DNA of 41,740 nucleotides from Bacteroides fluxus YIT 12057 (GTDB lineage Bacteria; Bacteroidota; Bacteroidia; Bacteroidales; Bacteroidaceae): NCBI RefSeq assembly GCF_000195635.1, contig NZ_GL882676.1, forward strand, positions 5,909 through 47,648, given 5' to 3'. Both the position numbers and the translations under genes were made by a program. The notes under the pieces are model-generated. The model ran no database searches and was not told where the DNA came from. It saw nothing but the letters and a program-made list of their open reading frames with translations. Positions 1-8,205 of the stretch are shown here, one piece after another (within the stretch, counting starts at the first letter, position 1; every line of letters starts with the position of its first letter).

Positions 1-16
1 GGGGGGGGGGGGGGGG
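1..16. repeat. 16-base poly-G run at the window edge
   Basis: The window opens with 16 consecutive G residues in a strongly AT-rich neighbourhood. It reads in frame as glycines into the acyltransferase that follows, with no stop codon. Either it is an assembly or sequencing artefact at a contig end (poly-G is typical of two-colour short-read chemistry), or it is a true homopolymer tract that broke the assembly. The artefact is more likely. Confidence 0.8.
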
Positions 17-24
17 TAATTGTA

Positions 25-549
25 ATGATTATTTCCACCACAGGGTACTATTGGAATGAATTGTCCCCCTACAGACTACCACTCTTTACAGACACCGCAT
101 TGACCAGTGTCGGTTTTGTCTATACAGGGCATTTGATAAAGATTTTTTTTGAGAACATAAAGTTCAAAACTTGTATTGCCACATTTATTATTGCACTAAT
201 CATGTTTGTATTAATGCATAGCCTTTATGGAGGAACATGGTCTATGCAAAGCAACAGCTATGGCATGAATATTCTGGCAGGGTATGGACAAGCCATTCTT
301 GGTTCAACTGCACTTATAGCTCTATGCAGAATGTTTACTTTCTCAATTCCTTTGATAAATTTTGTGGGCAAAAATTCTTTAATAGTGCTGTGCTGGCACA
401 TGTATCTATTGATGGGAATGGGTCTTGTAGTAAAAACAATGAAAATAGACTTAACTATGGGAGCTATATTTATATTTGTAATGATATCAATACTCTTTTA
501 TCCTCTCATTTTTGTAATTAAAAAAGTATTCAAATTCATTTATAATTAG
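25..549 (+). CDS. Acyltransferase 3 family membrane protein, C-terminal part (5' truncated)
   Basis: This is the C-terminal 170 or so residues of an integral-membrane acyltransferase of the acyltransferase-3 family (OatA/WecH type), which O-acetylates surface sugars. About five hydrophobic segments are visible. The segment GKNSLIVLCWHMYL near residues 120-135 matches the conserved G-x-x-S-x-x-x-x-x-x-H signature of the last helices. The reading frame stays open to the left edge through the poly-G run, so the ATG at 25 is only an internal methionine and the catalytic N-terminal half is missing from the window. It is followed at 589 by the next gene of the AT-rich capsule cluster. The family call is fairly sure; the substrate is unknown. 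Confidence 0.75.
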   Translation: MIISTTGYYWNELSPYRLPLFTDTALTSVGFVYTGHLIKIFFENIKFKTCIATFIIALIMFVLMHSLYGGTWSMQSNSYGMNILAGYGQAILGSTALIALCRMFTFSIPLINFVGKNSLIVLCWHMYLLMGMGLVVKTMKIDLTMGAIFIFVMISILFYPLIFVIKKVFKFIYN

Positions 550-588
550 CTGATATACAATAAAACAACTTGTAAAAATAATAAAGCA

Positions 589-1914
589 ATGATAACCAAA
601 CAGCAATTTCTTACCACCTTTTTTGACCAACTGAATGAAATAGGCGTGGACTATTTTGTGTACGGGGAGTACAGACAACTCCCAGTGGATACAGGGGGGA
701 GCGACATAGATATGGTAGTGAACGGTAAGGACTTTGACAAAACAACAGCTTTGCTATTATCGCTCGCCCAAAAAAGCAAAGTGATTATAGCATCTAAATA
801 TGCCAATGCCAATGCCCATTTTTACAGATGCCTCTCACTTGATTGGGGTGTACAGGTGGACATATTACGAGACGGTCTTCACTTTAAGGGGGTATCCTAT
901 TACCCCCTCGCAAAACTCTGTAAACACGTCATAAGACATAATGGGATAAAAGTAGTAAATTGCGAATATGGTTTTTTTGTAGATTACTTCAAAGAAATCA
1001 TCCACAAAGGAAAAGCTAAAGAGAAATATCGCACAGCCGTAATGGAAGCATTACAAAACCATGAAGAAGAATTAGATGAGGAGATAAAAGAAATATATGG
1101 TGACAAAGCGTTACAATTGATAAAATCTAACTTCACCATGGATGGGCTGAACCACATAGGTATTTCTCTACAACAAATCATACATAGAAATATCCTAAAA
1201 GGGAAAACCATTACCCAACTGCAAACAAAGCTAGTGCTTGCCCAGAGGTTATTTAGCAAAAAACCGGGATATGTAATTGCAGTTTTAGGAACGGACGGAA
1301 GCGGCAAAAGTACCATCATCAATGCCATCACGCCTTGGTTAAACCAAGGATTCCACCATGGAGTAATATACAACCACCTCCGTCCCAACGTCATACCTGA
1401 TCTTGGAGTAATGTTTGGCAAAAAAAAGGCTATCGGCAAGGGTGAAGTTCCAACGGTATGCAGTGACCCACACGGACAGAAACCTTCAGGCTTTGTCGGT
1501 TCATTGGTAAGATGGGGCTATTACCTGTTGGACTACACATTCGGATATATGAAGAGTGTTTGGAAAACGATACACATTCATTCTAAGGTATTTATCTTTG
1601 ATCGCTACTACTACGACTATTACATAGACCAACGCCGAAGCCGCACCTCACTGCCCCGTTGGATATTACGACTAGGAGAATGTATGGTGCCTACGCCAGA
1701 CCTCATACTTTGCTTAGGCGGAGATCCACAAAAGATATATAACCGCAAGCCGGAGACAAGCCTTGAAGAAGTAACCCGACAAACACACGTACTGCAAGAT
1801 TTCTGCCGTAACCGTAACAAAGCGGTGTGGATAGACACCACTACCACTCCACAAGAAAGCATCCGAGCGGCTCAATCAGCTATATTGAAAATGTTGTCTG
1901 TGAGATTTAATTAA
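589..1914 (+). CDS. Nucleotidyltransferase-like / thymidylate kinase-like fusion protein
   Basis: A 441-residue protein with two recognisable halves. Residues about 1-130 resemble a nucleotidyltransferase fold with a GSDID motif at 37-41, the usual metal-binding GS-x-D-x-D signature. Residues about 225-440 look like a thymidylate-kinase-type P-loop kinase: Walker A GTDGSGKST at 234-242, and DRY at 338-340 in the sequence FDRYYYDYY, equivalent to the DRY of TMK. A true housekeeping thymidylate kinase is about 210 aa and stands alone, so this is probably not dTMP kinase. Its place between an acyltransferase and a glycosyltransferase suggests phosphorylation or nucleotidylation of a polysaccharide component. 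The fold calls are from motifs; the reaction is unknown. Confidence 0.7.
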   Translation: MITKQQFLTTFFDQLNEIGVDYFVYGEYRQLPVDTGGSDIDMVVNGKDFDKTTALLLSLAQKSKVIIASKYANANAHFYRCLSLDWGVQVDILRDGLHFKGVSYYPLAKLCKHVIRHNGIKVVNCEYGFFVDYFKEIIHKGKAKEKYRTAVMEALQNHEEELDEEIKEIYGDKALQLIKSNFTMDGLNHIGISLQQIIHRNILKGKTITQLQTKLVLAQRLFSKKPGYVIAVLGTDGSGKSTIINAITPWLNQGFHHGVIYNHLRPNVIPDLGVMFGKKKAIGKGEVPTVCSDPHGQKPSGFVGSLVRWGYYLLDYTFGYMKSVWKTIHIHSKVFIFDRYYYDYYIDQRRSRTSLPRWILRLGECMVPTPDLILCLGGDPQKIYNRKPETSLEEVTRQTHVLQDFCRNRNKAVWIDTTTTPQESIRAAQSAILKMLSVRFN

Positions 1915-1924
1915 AATAAAAGAA

Positions 1925-3166
1925 ATGAATATATTAATATCTGCTTACGCATGTCAACCACTCAAAGGCAGCGAACCGGGGGTGGGTTGGAATCTTTCTT
2001 TAGCCCTGTCCCGGAAACATCATGTAACCGTAGTGACCAGACTGAAGAATAAGGAAGGCATCGAGAGTTACCTCAATAATCATCCTGAAATAAACATGGA
2101 ATTCATTTACCATGACTTGCCCCAATGGATATTGAATCTGAAAGAAAAGATGGGTACGCAGCTATACTACATATTATGGAATCTTACACTGAAAAATAAA
2201 ATAAAGAAATGGGTAAAAAAACACCCAATAGACATCATCCATCATCTTACCTTCAACCAGTATAGAACGCCATCTTTCGGTTTTTTGATTAACAAACCGT
2301 TTGTTTTTGGCCCCATTGGAGGAGCGGAACTCATCGATACGGCATTCGACCGAGATTTAGAACCCGCAACTTTGAAACGCGAAAATTATCGCAGAAGTGG
2401 AAAGGACTTTAAATTGCTGAGCTGGCTTACCAGACGTACTAAACAAAAAAAGATGATTCTTTTCTCAGCAACCGAAAACAAAACTCGTATGGGACAAGTG
2501 CTGCAATCGAAAACGACAATCTTAAAAGTGTTGCCATCCATCGCCATCTCACCCTCAGACTTTGACCTGCCCACTTCTCCAGAGGTCGAAGATGAATTTA
2601 ATATGATATATGCCGGAAGAGCCATTGACTGGAAAGGCTTACTTTTCTTCCTTAGAGCATTTGGCGCCGCCAAAAAACAATTGTACAATGCAAAGCTCAC
2701 ATTGATTGGAATACGCAGCGAAGAAGAGCGAGCAACTGTAATGAATTGGATAGCCGAATGTGGACTAACTGACAAGGTGGAACTAATTAATTTTATGCCT
2801 CGCCCCGAACTGCTGAAAATGTTGACTCATGCCAATCTATTTATCTACCCCGCTTTCCGCGATTCGGGAAGTATGGCTGTACTAGAGGCTTGTGCGCTAG
2901 GATGTCCATCCATCTGCTTCGATGCCGGCGGACAGGACGCTTTTCCGGACAACACAATTGTGAAAGTAAAAGTAATACACGGTGACTATAGTCGTACGCT
3001 TACTGGCTTCAGTGAAAAATTGGTATGGGCTTACAATCATCAAGAAAAATTAAAAGAATACGGTACAAGAGCCAAACTGTTTGCACATAGAGAAATGGTG
3101 TGGGATAAAAAAGCGGAAGCAATTTCAGCTTGCTACGAAGAATTGATGAATGACTTAAAAATATAA
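1925..3166 (+). CDS. Glycosyltransferase family 4 (GT-B)
   Basis: A 413-residue cytoplasmic GT-B glycosyltransferase. The N-terminus, with ACQPLKGSEPGVGWN, is the acceptor-side glycine loop seen in many GT4 enzymes that begin with this SEPGVGW motif. The C-terminal Rossmann domain carries SGSMAVLEACALGCPSI, the E-x7-E/ALG-P region that binds the nucleotide-sugar donor. It starts 10 bases after the previous stop and is followed 9 bases later by UDP-galactopyranose mutase, so it is part of the capsule operon. It may add galactofuranose or another hexose to the lipid-linked repeat unit; donor and acceptor cannot be read from sequence. Confidence 0.88.
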   Translation: MNILISAYACQPLKGSEPGVGWNLSLALSRKHHVTVVTRLKNKEGIESYLNNHPEINMEFIYHDLPQWILNLKEKMGTQLYYILWNLTLKNKIKKWVKKHPIDIIHHLTFNQYRTPSFGFLINKPFVFGPIGGAELIDTAFDRDLEPATLKRENYRRSGKDFKLLSWLTRRTKQKKMILFSATENKTRMGQVLQSKTTILKVLPSIAISPSDFDLPTSPEVEDEFNMIYAGRAIDWKGLLFFLRAFGAAKKQLYNAKLTLIGIRSEEERATVMNWIAECGLTDKVELINFMPRPELLKMLTHANLFIYPAFRDSGSMAVLEACALGCPSICFDAGGQDAFPDNTIVKVKVIHGDYSRTLTGFSEKLVWAYNHQEKLKEYGTRAKLFAHREMVWDKKAEAISACYEELMNDLKI

Positions 3167-3175
3167 TAACAAGAT

Positions 3176-4306
3176 ATGAAACAATATGACTATCTGCTTG
3201 TAGGAGCAGGGCTATTCAACGCCGTCCTCGCCTACAGAGCCATGAAAATGGGGAAAAAGTGTATCGTGATAGACAAACGCAATCATTTAGGCGGCAATAT
3301 CTACTGTGAGAATGTGGAAGGCATCCATGTGCACAAATATGGTGCTCATATCTTCCATACCAGTAACAAAACAGTTTGGAACTTTGTTAATTCTATCGTT
3401 GAGTTCAATCGTTATACTAACTCTCCAGTGGCTAATTATAAAGGGAAACTATATAACCTACCTTTCAATATGAATACCTTTTATCAGATATGGGGAGTAA
3501 CTACTCCTGCGGAAGCCGCAGCCAAGATAGAAGAACAAAGACAAGAAGCTGCCGAAAAGATGAGAGCTGACGGTATAATAGAGCCACGTAATCTGGAAGA
3601 GCAAGCTCTATTGCTGATAGGAAAAGATATTTATCATAAACTAATAAAGGGATATACAGAAAAACAATGGGGACGCAAATGTACTGACTTGCCTGCTTTT
3701 ATCATTAATCGATTGCCTGTACGATGGGTATTCGATAATAATTATTTCAATGACACTTACCAAGGAATTCCAATCGGAGGATATAATGTGCTAATAGATC
3801 GCCTCTTTGAAGGTGTCGACATACGGTTAGAGTGTAACTATTTCAACAGCAAAGAGAAACTAAACGAATTAGCCGATAAAGTGATTTACACCGGGCCTAT
3901 AGATGAATATTATAACTACAAATTCGGGAAACTGGAATATCGTACCGTAACCTTTGAAACCGAAATAAAAGAGTGTGCTAACTGGCAAGGAAATGCGGTA
4001 GTGAATTATACAGAAGCCGAAGTACCTTACACCCGCATCATTGAGCACAAACATTTTGAAATGTTTGGCTCTGAAATAGAAAAATGCCCTAAAACAATTA
4101 TCAGTCGGGAATACAGCAGCGAATGGAAAGAGGGCTGCGAACCTTATTATCCAGTAAACGACGAAAAGAACGTAAATTTGTATCAAAAATACCAATCGTT
4201 AGCTGAGACAGAAGCAAATGTAATATTTGGTGGCAGGCTAGCTGAATACAAGTATTACGATATGGATGACGTAGTTGACAAAGCATTAAAAGTAATAATA
4301 TCATGA
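3176..4306 (+). CDS. glf: UDP-galactopyranose mutase
   Basis: A 376-residue flavoenzyme that converts UDP-galactopyranose to UDP-galactofuranose, the donor for galactofuranose-containing surface glycans. The N-terminal FAD-binding motif reads DYLLVGAGLFNAVLA, the family GAGLFGA motif with N in place of G. It is followed by the HLGGN loop and the HKYGAHIFHT segment typical of Glf. The length matches the family (about 370-390). The stop overlaps the start of the next gene by four bases (ATGA), indicating translational coupling. Identification is by strong family resemblance along the whole length. Confidence 0.95.
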   Translation: MKQYDYLLVGAGLFNAVLAYRAMKMGKKCIVIDKRNHLGGNIYCENVEGIHVHKYGAHIFHTSNKTVWNFVNSIVEFNRYTNSPVANYKGKLYNLPFNMNTFYQIWGVTTPAEAAAKIEEQRQEAAEKMRADGIIEPRNLEEQALLLIGKDIYHKLIKGYTEKQWGRKCTDLPAFIINRLPVRWVFDNNYFNDTYQGIPIGGYNVLIDRLFEGVDIRLECNYFNSKEKLNELADKVIYTGPIDEYYNYKFGKLEYRTVTFETEIKECANWQGNAVVNYTEAEVPYTRIIEHKHFEMFGSEIEKCPKTIISREYSSEWKEGCEPYYPVNDEKNVNLYQKYQSLAETEANVIFGGRLAEYKYYDMDDVVDKALKVIIS

Positions 4307-5214
4307 CATATTACCGTTTCAAAACATTCACAACTTCCTACTATTTCCCAAAACTCAATACGGATCAACAATACATGTATGGTTTATATAGTGCCTACGG
4401 TGGAAAACTATCTAAACTTTACTGGAGTTGGTTCAAAAAATATAGCATAGTGAGAGCGTTAACAGCAGTAAATGAAGATAAACTCCCTTTCCACTACCAA
4501 CAAATAAAAGAAGCAGACGGAACGGACTGTCTAATGTCTTTTAATATGGGTTCACCAGGAGTAGAACAAAAAATATCCATATTGGGATACGACAATCAAA
4601 ATCATACTCCATTCTTTGCTAAGTTTTCACAAAAACCGATAGCTAAAAAACTGACAACAAATGAAATTGACATATACAAAACACTAAAAAGCACACAACT
4701 CACTCCAAAACTTCTGGACTATAAAATAAATGAGAACTATGTCTATTTAAAAGCTGAATATATAAAAGGAGAAAGACCTAAAAGCAAAAAAGTAACATCA
4801 GAGATTTTGACACTATGTCTAAAGCTAAAGAATTATCATTTGACAACAAAAAAAAATGATGAGAACGGTTTGCTGCTTGCACTATCACACGGAGATTTTT
4901 GTCCTTGGAATATATTAATGTACAAAAACCAGATGAAACTCATAGACTGGGAATTAGCAAAAGATCGTCCGTTAGGATTTGACCTATTTACTTATATCTG
5001 CCAAGTATCCCTATTATTTAATCCAGAATGCGAACTACTGCAAGTCATAAATGAGCACAATATACTAATAGAGCAATACTTCACAGACTGTGGAGTAAAA
5101 GATTATCTACCATACCTAAAAAGCTTTGCCACAGAAAAAGCAAACTATGAAAAAAATAAAGGTAACAGCAAAGCTTTTGAAAAATATCACCGACTAAAAA
5201 ACATACTATCATAA
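4303..5214 (+). CDS. Aminoglycoside phosphotransferase/choline-kinase-like small-molecule kinase
   Basis: A 303-residue protein with the catalytic loop of the APH/choline kinase superfamily: HGDFCPWNIL (catalytic D198, N203), followed by LIDWE with the metal-binding D215 (the DFG/IDWE position). The N-terminal ATP-binding lobe is poorly conserved. Overlap with glf by ATGA and an almost zero gap to the next glycosyltransferase place it in the capsule operon, so the substrate is more likely a sugar, a choline-like alcohol or a lipid-linked intermediate than an antibiotic. No cytidylyltransferase gene for a LicA-type phosphocholine route is visible nearby, so that route is not supported. Confidence 0.75.
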   Translation: MTYYRFKTFTTSYYFPKLNTDQQYMYGLYSAYGGKLSKLYWSWFKKYSIVRALTAVNEDKLPFHYQQIKEADGTDCLMSFNMGSPGVEQKISILGYDNQNHTPFFAKFSQKPIAKKLTTNEIDIYKTLKSTQLTPKLLDYKINENYVYLKAEYIKGERPKSKKVTSEILTLCLKLKNYHLTTKKNDENGLLLALSHGDFCPWNILMYKNQMKLIDWELAKDRPLGFDLFTYICQVSLLFNPECELLQVINEHNILIEQYFTDCGVKDYLPYLKSFATEKANYEKNKGNSKAFEKYHRLKNILS

Positions 5215-5215
5215 C

Positions 5216-6325
5216 ATGTCCTCAAAACTAAATATTCTTTTCATAATGCATATGCCTCCACCTATACACGGTGCAGCTATGATGGGAAAATATATCTATG
5301 ACAGTGAACTAATCAATACGACTTTTAACTGTCATTGTATTAATCTAACCACTGCTAAAAGGCTACAAGATATTGGCAAGGGGGGAATCGGTAAACTTTG
5401 GAAATTCATTTGCTTGCTAATCACAATTATCAAAGAAGTTAAAAGAATAAAACCACAATTAGTGTATGTCACACCCAACTCGTGCGGAGGTGCTTTCTAT
5501 AAAGATTTTGTAGTAGTTCAGCTTCTGAAGATAATGAAGCAAAAAACAGTAATTCACTATCATAATAAAGGCGTAGCCATCTATCAAAACAAATGGTTGG
5601 ATAATCTATTGTATCAGCATTTTTTTAAAGGAATAAAAGTTATATTACTTGCTGATGCCTTATACAAAGATATTGAAAAGTATGTAAGCAAGCAGAATGT
5701 TTATATCTGCCCTAATGGAATTCCCCAAACACTCTACACAAAATCAATAGCAGCAAAAAACAATCAAATTCCTCATCTGCTATTTCTTTCCAATCTTTTA
5801 ATCAACAAAGGAGTATTTGTACTGCTGGATGCTTGCAAAATACTGAAAGAAAAAGGTTATTCTTTCATTTGTAAGTTTGTAGGAGGAGAAACGGCGGAGA
5901 TAAATGCTGCATGCTTCAAAGAAGAAGTAAAAAAACGCAATTTAAGTAAAAATGTAATATATGAAGGGAAAAAATATGAAAAAGAAAAGCAAGACTATTT
6001 CGAAAAAGCAGATATTTTCATATTTCCTACACTCTATGAAACTTTTGGTCTAGTTCTATTGGAGGCTATGGAGTACTCACTTCCCTGTATTGGTACTAAC
6101 GAAGGAGGAATACCCGCCATCATAGAGGATGGAAAGACCGGATATATTGTAGAAAAGCACTCACCGGAAGAGATTGCTAAAAAAATAGAATATCTGATAG
6201 ACCATCCGGAAAAACGTATAGCCATGGGAAAAGCCGGAAAAGAGAAATTTTTGAAGGAGTTTACTTTAGACAAGTTCGAGAATCGAATGAAAGATATATT
6301 GGAAGATTGTATCTCTTCAAGATAA
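5216..6325 (+). CDS. Glycosyltransferase family 4 (GT-B)
   Basis: A 369-residue GT-B glycosyltransferase. The N-terminus has the glycine-containing acceptor loop MPPPIHGAAMMGKYI. The C-terminal domain has the textbook GT4 donor site: FPTLYETFGLVLLEAMEYSL with the E-x7-E pair, then the GGIPAII and G-x-TGYIV segments. It starts one base after the preceding stop codon. It is the last clearly biosynthetic gene of the AT-rich capsule cluster; the genes that follow are accessory. The sugar specificity is unknown. Confidence 0.92.
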   Translation: MSSKLNILFIMHMPPPIHGAAMMGKYIYDSELINTTFNCHCINLTTAKRLQDIGKGGIGKLWKFICLLITIIKEVKRIKPQLVYVTPNSCGGAFYKDFVVVQLLKIMKQKTVIHYHNKGVAIYQNKWLDNLLYQHFFKGIKVILLADALYKDIEKYVSKQNVYICPNGIPQTLYTKSIAAKNNQIPHLLFLSNLLINKGVFVLLDACKILKEKGYSFICKFVGGETAEINAACFKEEVKKRNLSKNVIYEGKKYEKEKQDYFEKADIFIFPTLYETFGLVLLEAMEYSLPCIGTNEGGIPAIIEDGKTGYIVEKHSPEEIAKKIEYLIDHPEKRIAMGKAGKEKFLKEFTLDKFENRMKDILEDCISSR

Positions 6326-6403
6326 ATATATGAAAAAACATAAAGCAGATTAGGATATCTACAAGAGAATTTGTTCCTTTGTAAGATTATAAATGAGAAT
6401 AAG

Positions 6404-7078
6404 ATGAAAGCAATAGAGATTCCACATAAGCAACGGGAACATTTCAAGAAGTCATTCCTGCACAACGTTTCATTAATGCTATATTTAGATAAAAACTTAA
6501 ATATAGAGGCTTCTATGGAATTTATGAAAGATAGAAAATGGGAGTTATTGCCCCTGAAAGAACAGAGGATGAATATATTGCACAAGGAAAATCGTTCCAT
6601 ATCCATAATGTTTATGGGAAATATAGTTGTCATAGCAATTTCAGCACCTTCATACACAAGCTTTGATGACATAAACAATATTGCAACAGACATAACCACC
6701 ATTTTAAAATCTGATAACATCAAAGTCATCAATAATATACACATATTGAAAGAAAATAGATATAGATTGAAACACGAGCAGAATAAGGGAAAAGAATGGT
6801 TAATAGAAACTCTCTTTTCGAAAGAGTTTGCCCAATCATATCCTGCAAATGATGAATCTTTAAGTTTCAACACACATGAATACATGAATACTATTCTTCT
6901 AAAACAAGACCAAGAGAATGACGGTATTGATTCATTGACTTTTAGAATTATGACATCGAACTATGAAGATGTGAATACAGAACATTGGCATGAAAAGATT
7001 AAAATGATGAATGAAAATCTTTATGATGTGTGGAGATGGGCTATTTCGGATAATGTAATAAAAATGATGACTAAATAG
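6404..7078 (+). CDS. Uncharacterised protein, possibly TIGR04255-like, first of a three-gene set
   Basis: About 224 residues from the ATG at 6404 (an upstream in-frame ATG at 6371 adds 11 residues). No signal peptide or membrane segment is seen. The overall plan is an N-terminal beta-alpha region, a central strand region and the ending EKIKMMNENLYDVWRWAISD with a helix after it. This plan and the ending resemble the sporadically distributed TIGR04255 family, whose members close with a similar 'lh-x-F-x-x-it' helix. The match is from memory of the family pattern and is weak. It is eight bases upstream of the next gene, with which it probably forms an operon. AT-rich composition suggests acquisition by transfer. 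Confidence 0.55.
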   Translation: MKAIEIPHKQREHFKKSFLHNVSLMLYLDKNLNIEASMEFMKDRKWELLPLKEQRMNILHKENRSISIMFMGNIVVIAISAPSYTSFDDINNIATDITTILKSDNIKVINNIHILKENRYRLKHEQNKGKEWLIETLFSKEFAQSYPANDESLSFNTHEYMNTILLKQDQENDGIDSLTFRIMTSNYEDVNTEHWHEKIKMMNENLYDVWRWAISDNVIKMMTK

Positions 7079-7086
7079 AAATTGTT

Positions 7087-7647
7087 ATGAATAATGATAT
7101 ATTTTTCCCGGATACAAATAGCAACAATGTGATTCTTGACTGTCTCTCTGCTTTTTCCCATTGTTTCAGCAAAGAATTTGCCATGGCTTTAATTACCATA
7201 TTACTATTCTGTCAACCAGTTAAAGCAGAACAAAGTACCTTTGAATACACAAATTTCCCAGTCATAGTAATGACCAGCAACGGAGATATGACTACTGTAA
7301 GCGAAAACAACGGACTGAGAATGTGGGACAGAATCAATGAATTATCGCAACTGAAAGCCGGATGGGACGGGGAAGGAAGTGAACCCATGAAAAAAGGAAT
7401 AACTGATTTACTGCAAAATGTAATCTCAAAATGTGACGATAGTCTATTAAACAATTGGGTGTTATTTCCTGATTACCGAGGCTTTTTATACTTAGATTAC
7501 ACCAATAACAAAGATATTGCCGGAATAACTGTTACAGAAAATTCTTTCGTTTACTTTATAAAAAAGAATGGGAGATTAGAAAAAAAAGATGATAACATTT
7601 TAACAGAAGAGGCACTGATAAATATTCTGAAAAAAGTAAATGACTGA
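7087..7647 (+). CDS. Uncharacterised protein with GWDGxG motif, second of a three-gene set
   Basis: A 186-residue protein. The most distinctive stretch is LSQLKAGWDGEGSEPM (about residues 93-108), matching a 'L-x-x-GWDG-x-G-x-x-P' motif found in many small uncharacterised bacterial proteins of accessory regions. Residues 33-50 are hydrophobic and end in KAEQ, so the ATG at 7183 would give a signal-peptide-like N-terminus; alternatively the start at 7087 is right and the stretch is a buried helix. Its last eight bases overlap the next gene, a sign of coupled translation. No function can be assigned. Confidence 0.6.
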   Translation: MNNDIFFPDTNSNNVILDCLSAFSHCFSKEFAMALITILLFCQPVKAEQSTFEYTNFPVIVMTSNGDMTTVSENNGLRMWDRINELSQLKAGWDGEGSEPMKKGITDLLQNVISKCDDSLLNNWVLFPDYRGFLYLDYTNNKDIAGITVTENSFVYFIKKNGRLEKKDDNILTEEALINILKKVND

Positions 7648-8044
7648 TAAAAAGAAATCATTGGATTTTATTTTAGATGCAGAAAAGGTGGCCCGAATAT
7701 TATTCTCCCCATCACACATTGCAGAAGGAAGGGTATCACCCAAAGCTTTCAGACTGGAAATACTACGGGGAGGTGCAGAAGACTACATTTCCGTACTGAG
7801 AGATGAAGAAGAGAAACTACAACAGGTTTCTGTCAACTTCAAACCACGTACGCAAGGGGATAAAATATATGGTTACACATTGCTGAAAGCGAACGAAATA
7901 AGAGAACTGGACACAGAATTGGAAAACAGGACTGTAACACTAACTCCCAAACCGAGCAAAAATCTACCATTACATGCAGGTATATCATTATATATAAATA
8001 ATAAAAAAATCACAGCTAAAGATGTCTCTTCTGATATCGACTGA
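7640..8044 (+). CDS. Uncharacterised protein, third of a three-gene set
   Basis: A 134-residue protein, predicted soluble, starting inside the end of the GWDG gene (8-base overlap). The segment ARILFSPSHIAEGRVSPKAF near residues 18-37 is the most conserved-looking part; the rest is beta-rich. I do not recognise the family. The TGA stop at 8042-8044 is followed in the same frame by 24 more coding-like codons (8045-8116), so the gene may once have been longer. Tight overlap with its upstream neighbour argues that the proteins work together. Confidence 0.6.
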   Translation: MTDKKKSLDFILDAEKVARILFSPSHIAEGRVSPKAFRLEILRGGAEDYISVLRDEEEKLQQVSVNFKPRTQGDKIYGYTLLKANEIRELDTELENRTVTLTPKPSKNLPLHAGISLYINNKKITAKDVSSDID

Positions 8045-8119
8045 TTTTTCAGTGAAATTGTTAAAGGGCGTAGAGATTATGAACATTTGTTACCCTTGAC
8101 TATCGGACTGGAGCAATAA
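8045..8119 (+). pseudogene. Coding-like in-frame remnant after the stop of the preceding gene
   Basis: After the TGA at 8042-8044 the same frame stays open for 24 codons to a TAA at 8117. The translation contains GRRDYEHLLPLTIGLEQ, which looks like a real protein C-terminus rather than random AT-rich sequence. It could be the original end of the 134-aa gene cut off by a point mutation, or the tail of a lost gene. I could not assign a family. Confidence 0.3.
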
Positions 8120-8205
8120 CAAATATTAAAAATCAGGATCTTTTTTGACGTTAACTATATGAAGATAAAAAATCATAAGTCATTGATTCAAACGGTAAAT
8201 AAACT

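Noticed and set aside
4303..5214. Aminoglycoside resistance gene
   Set aside because: Only the general kinase fold is shared, and the gene is embedded in a sugar-biosynthesis operon.
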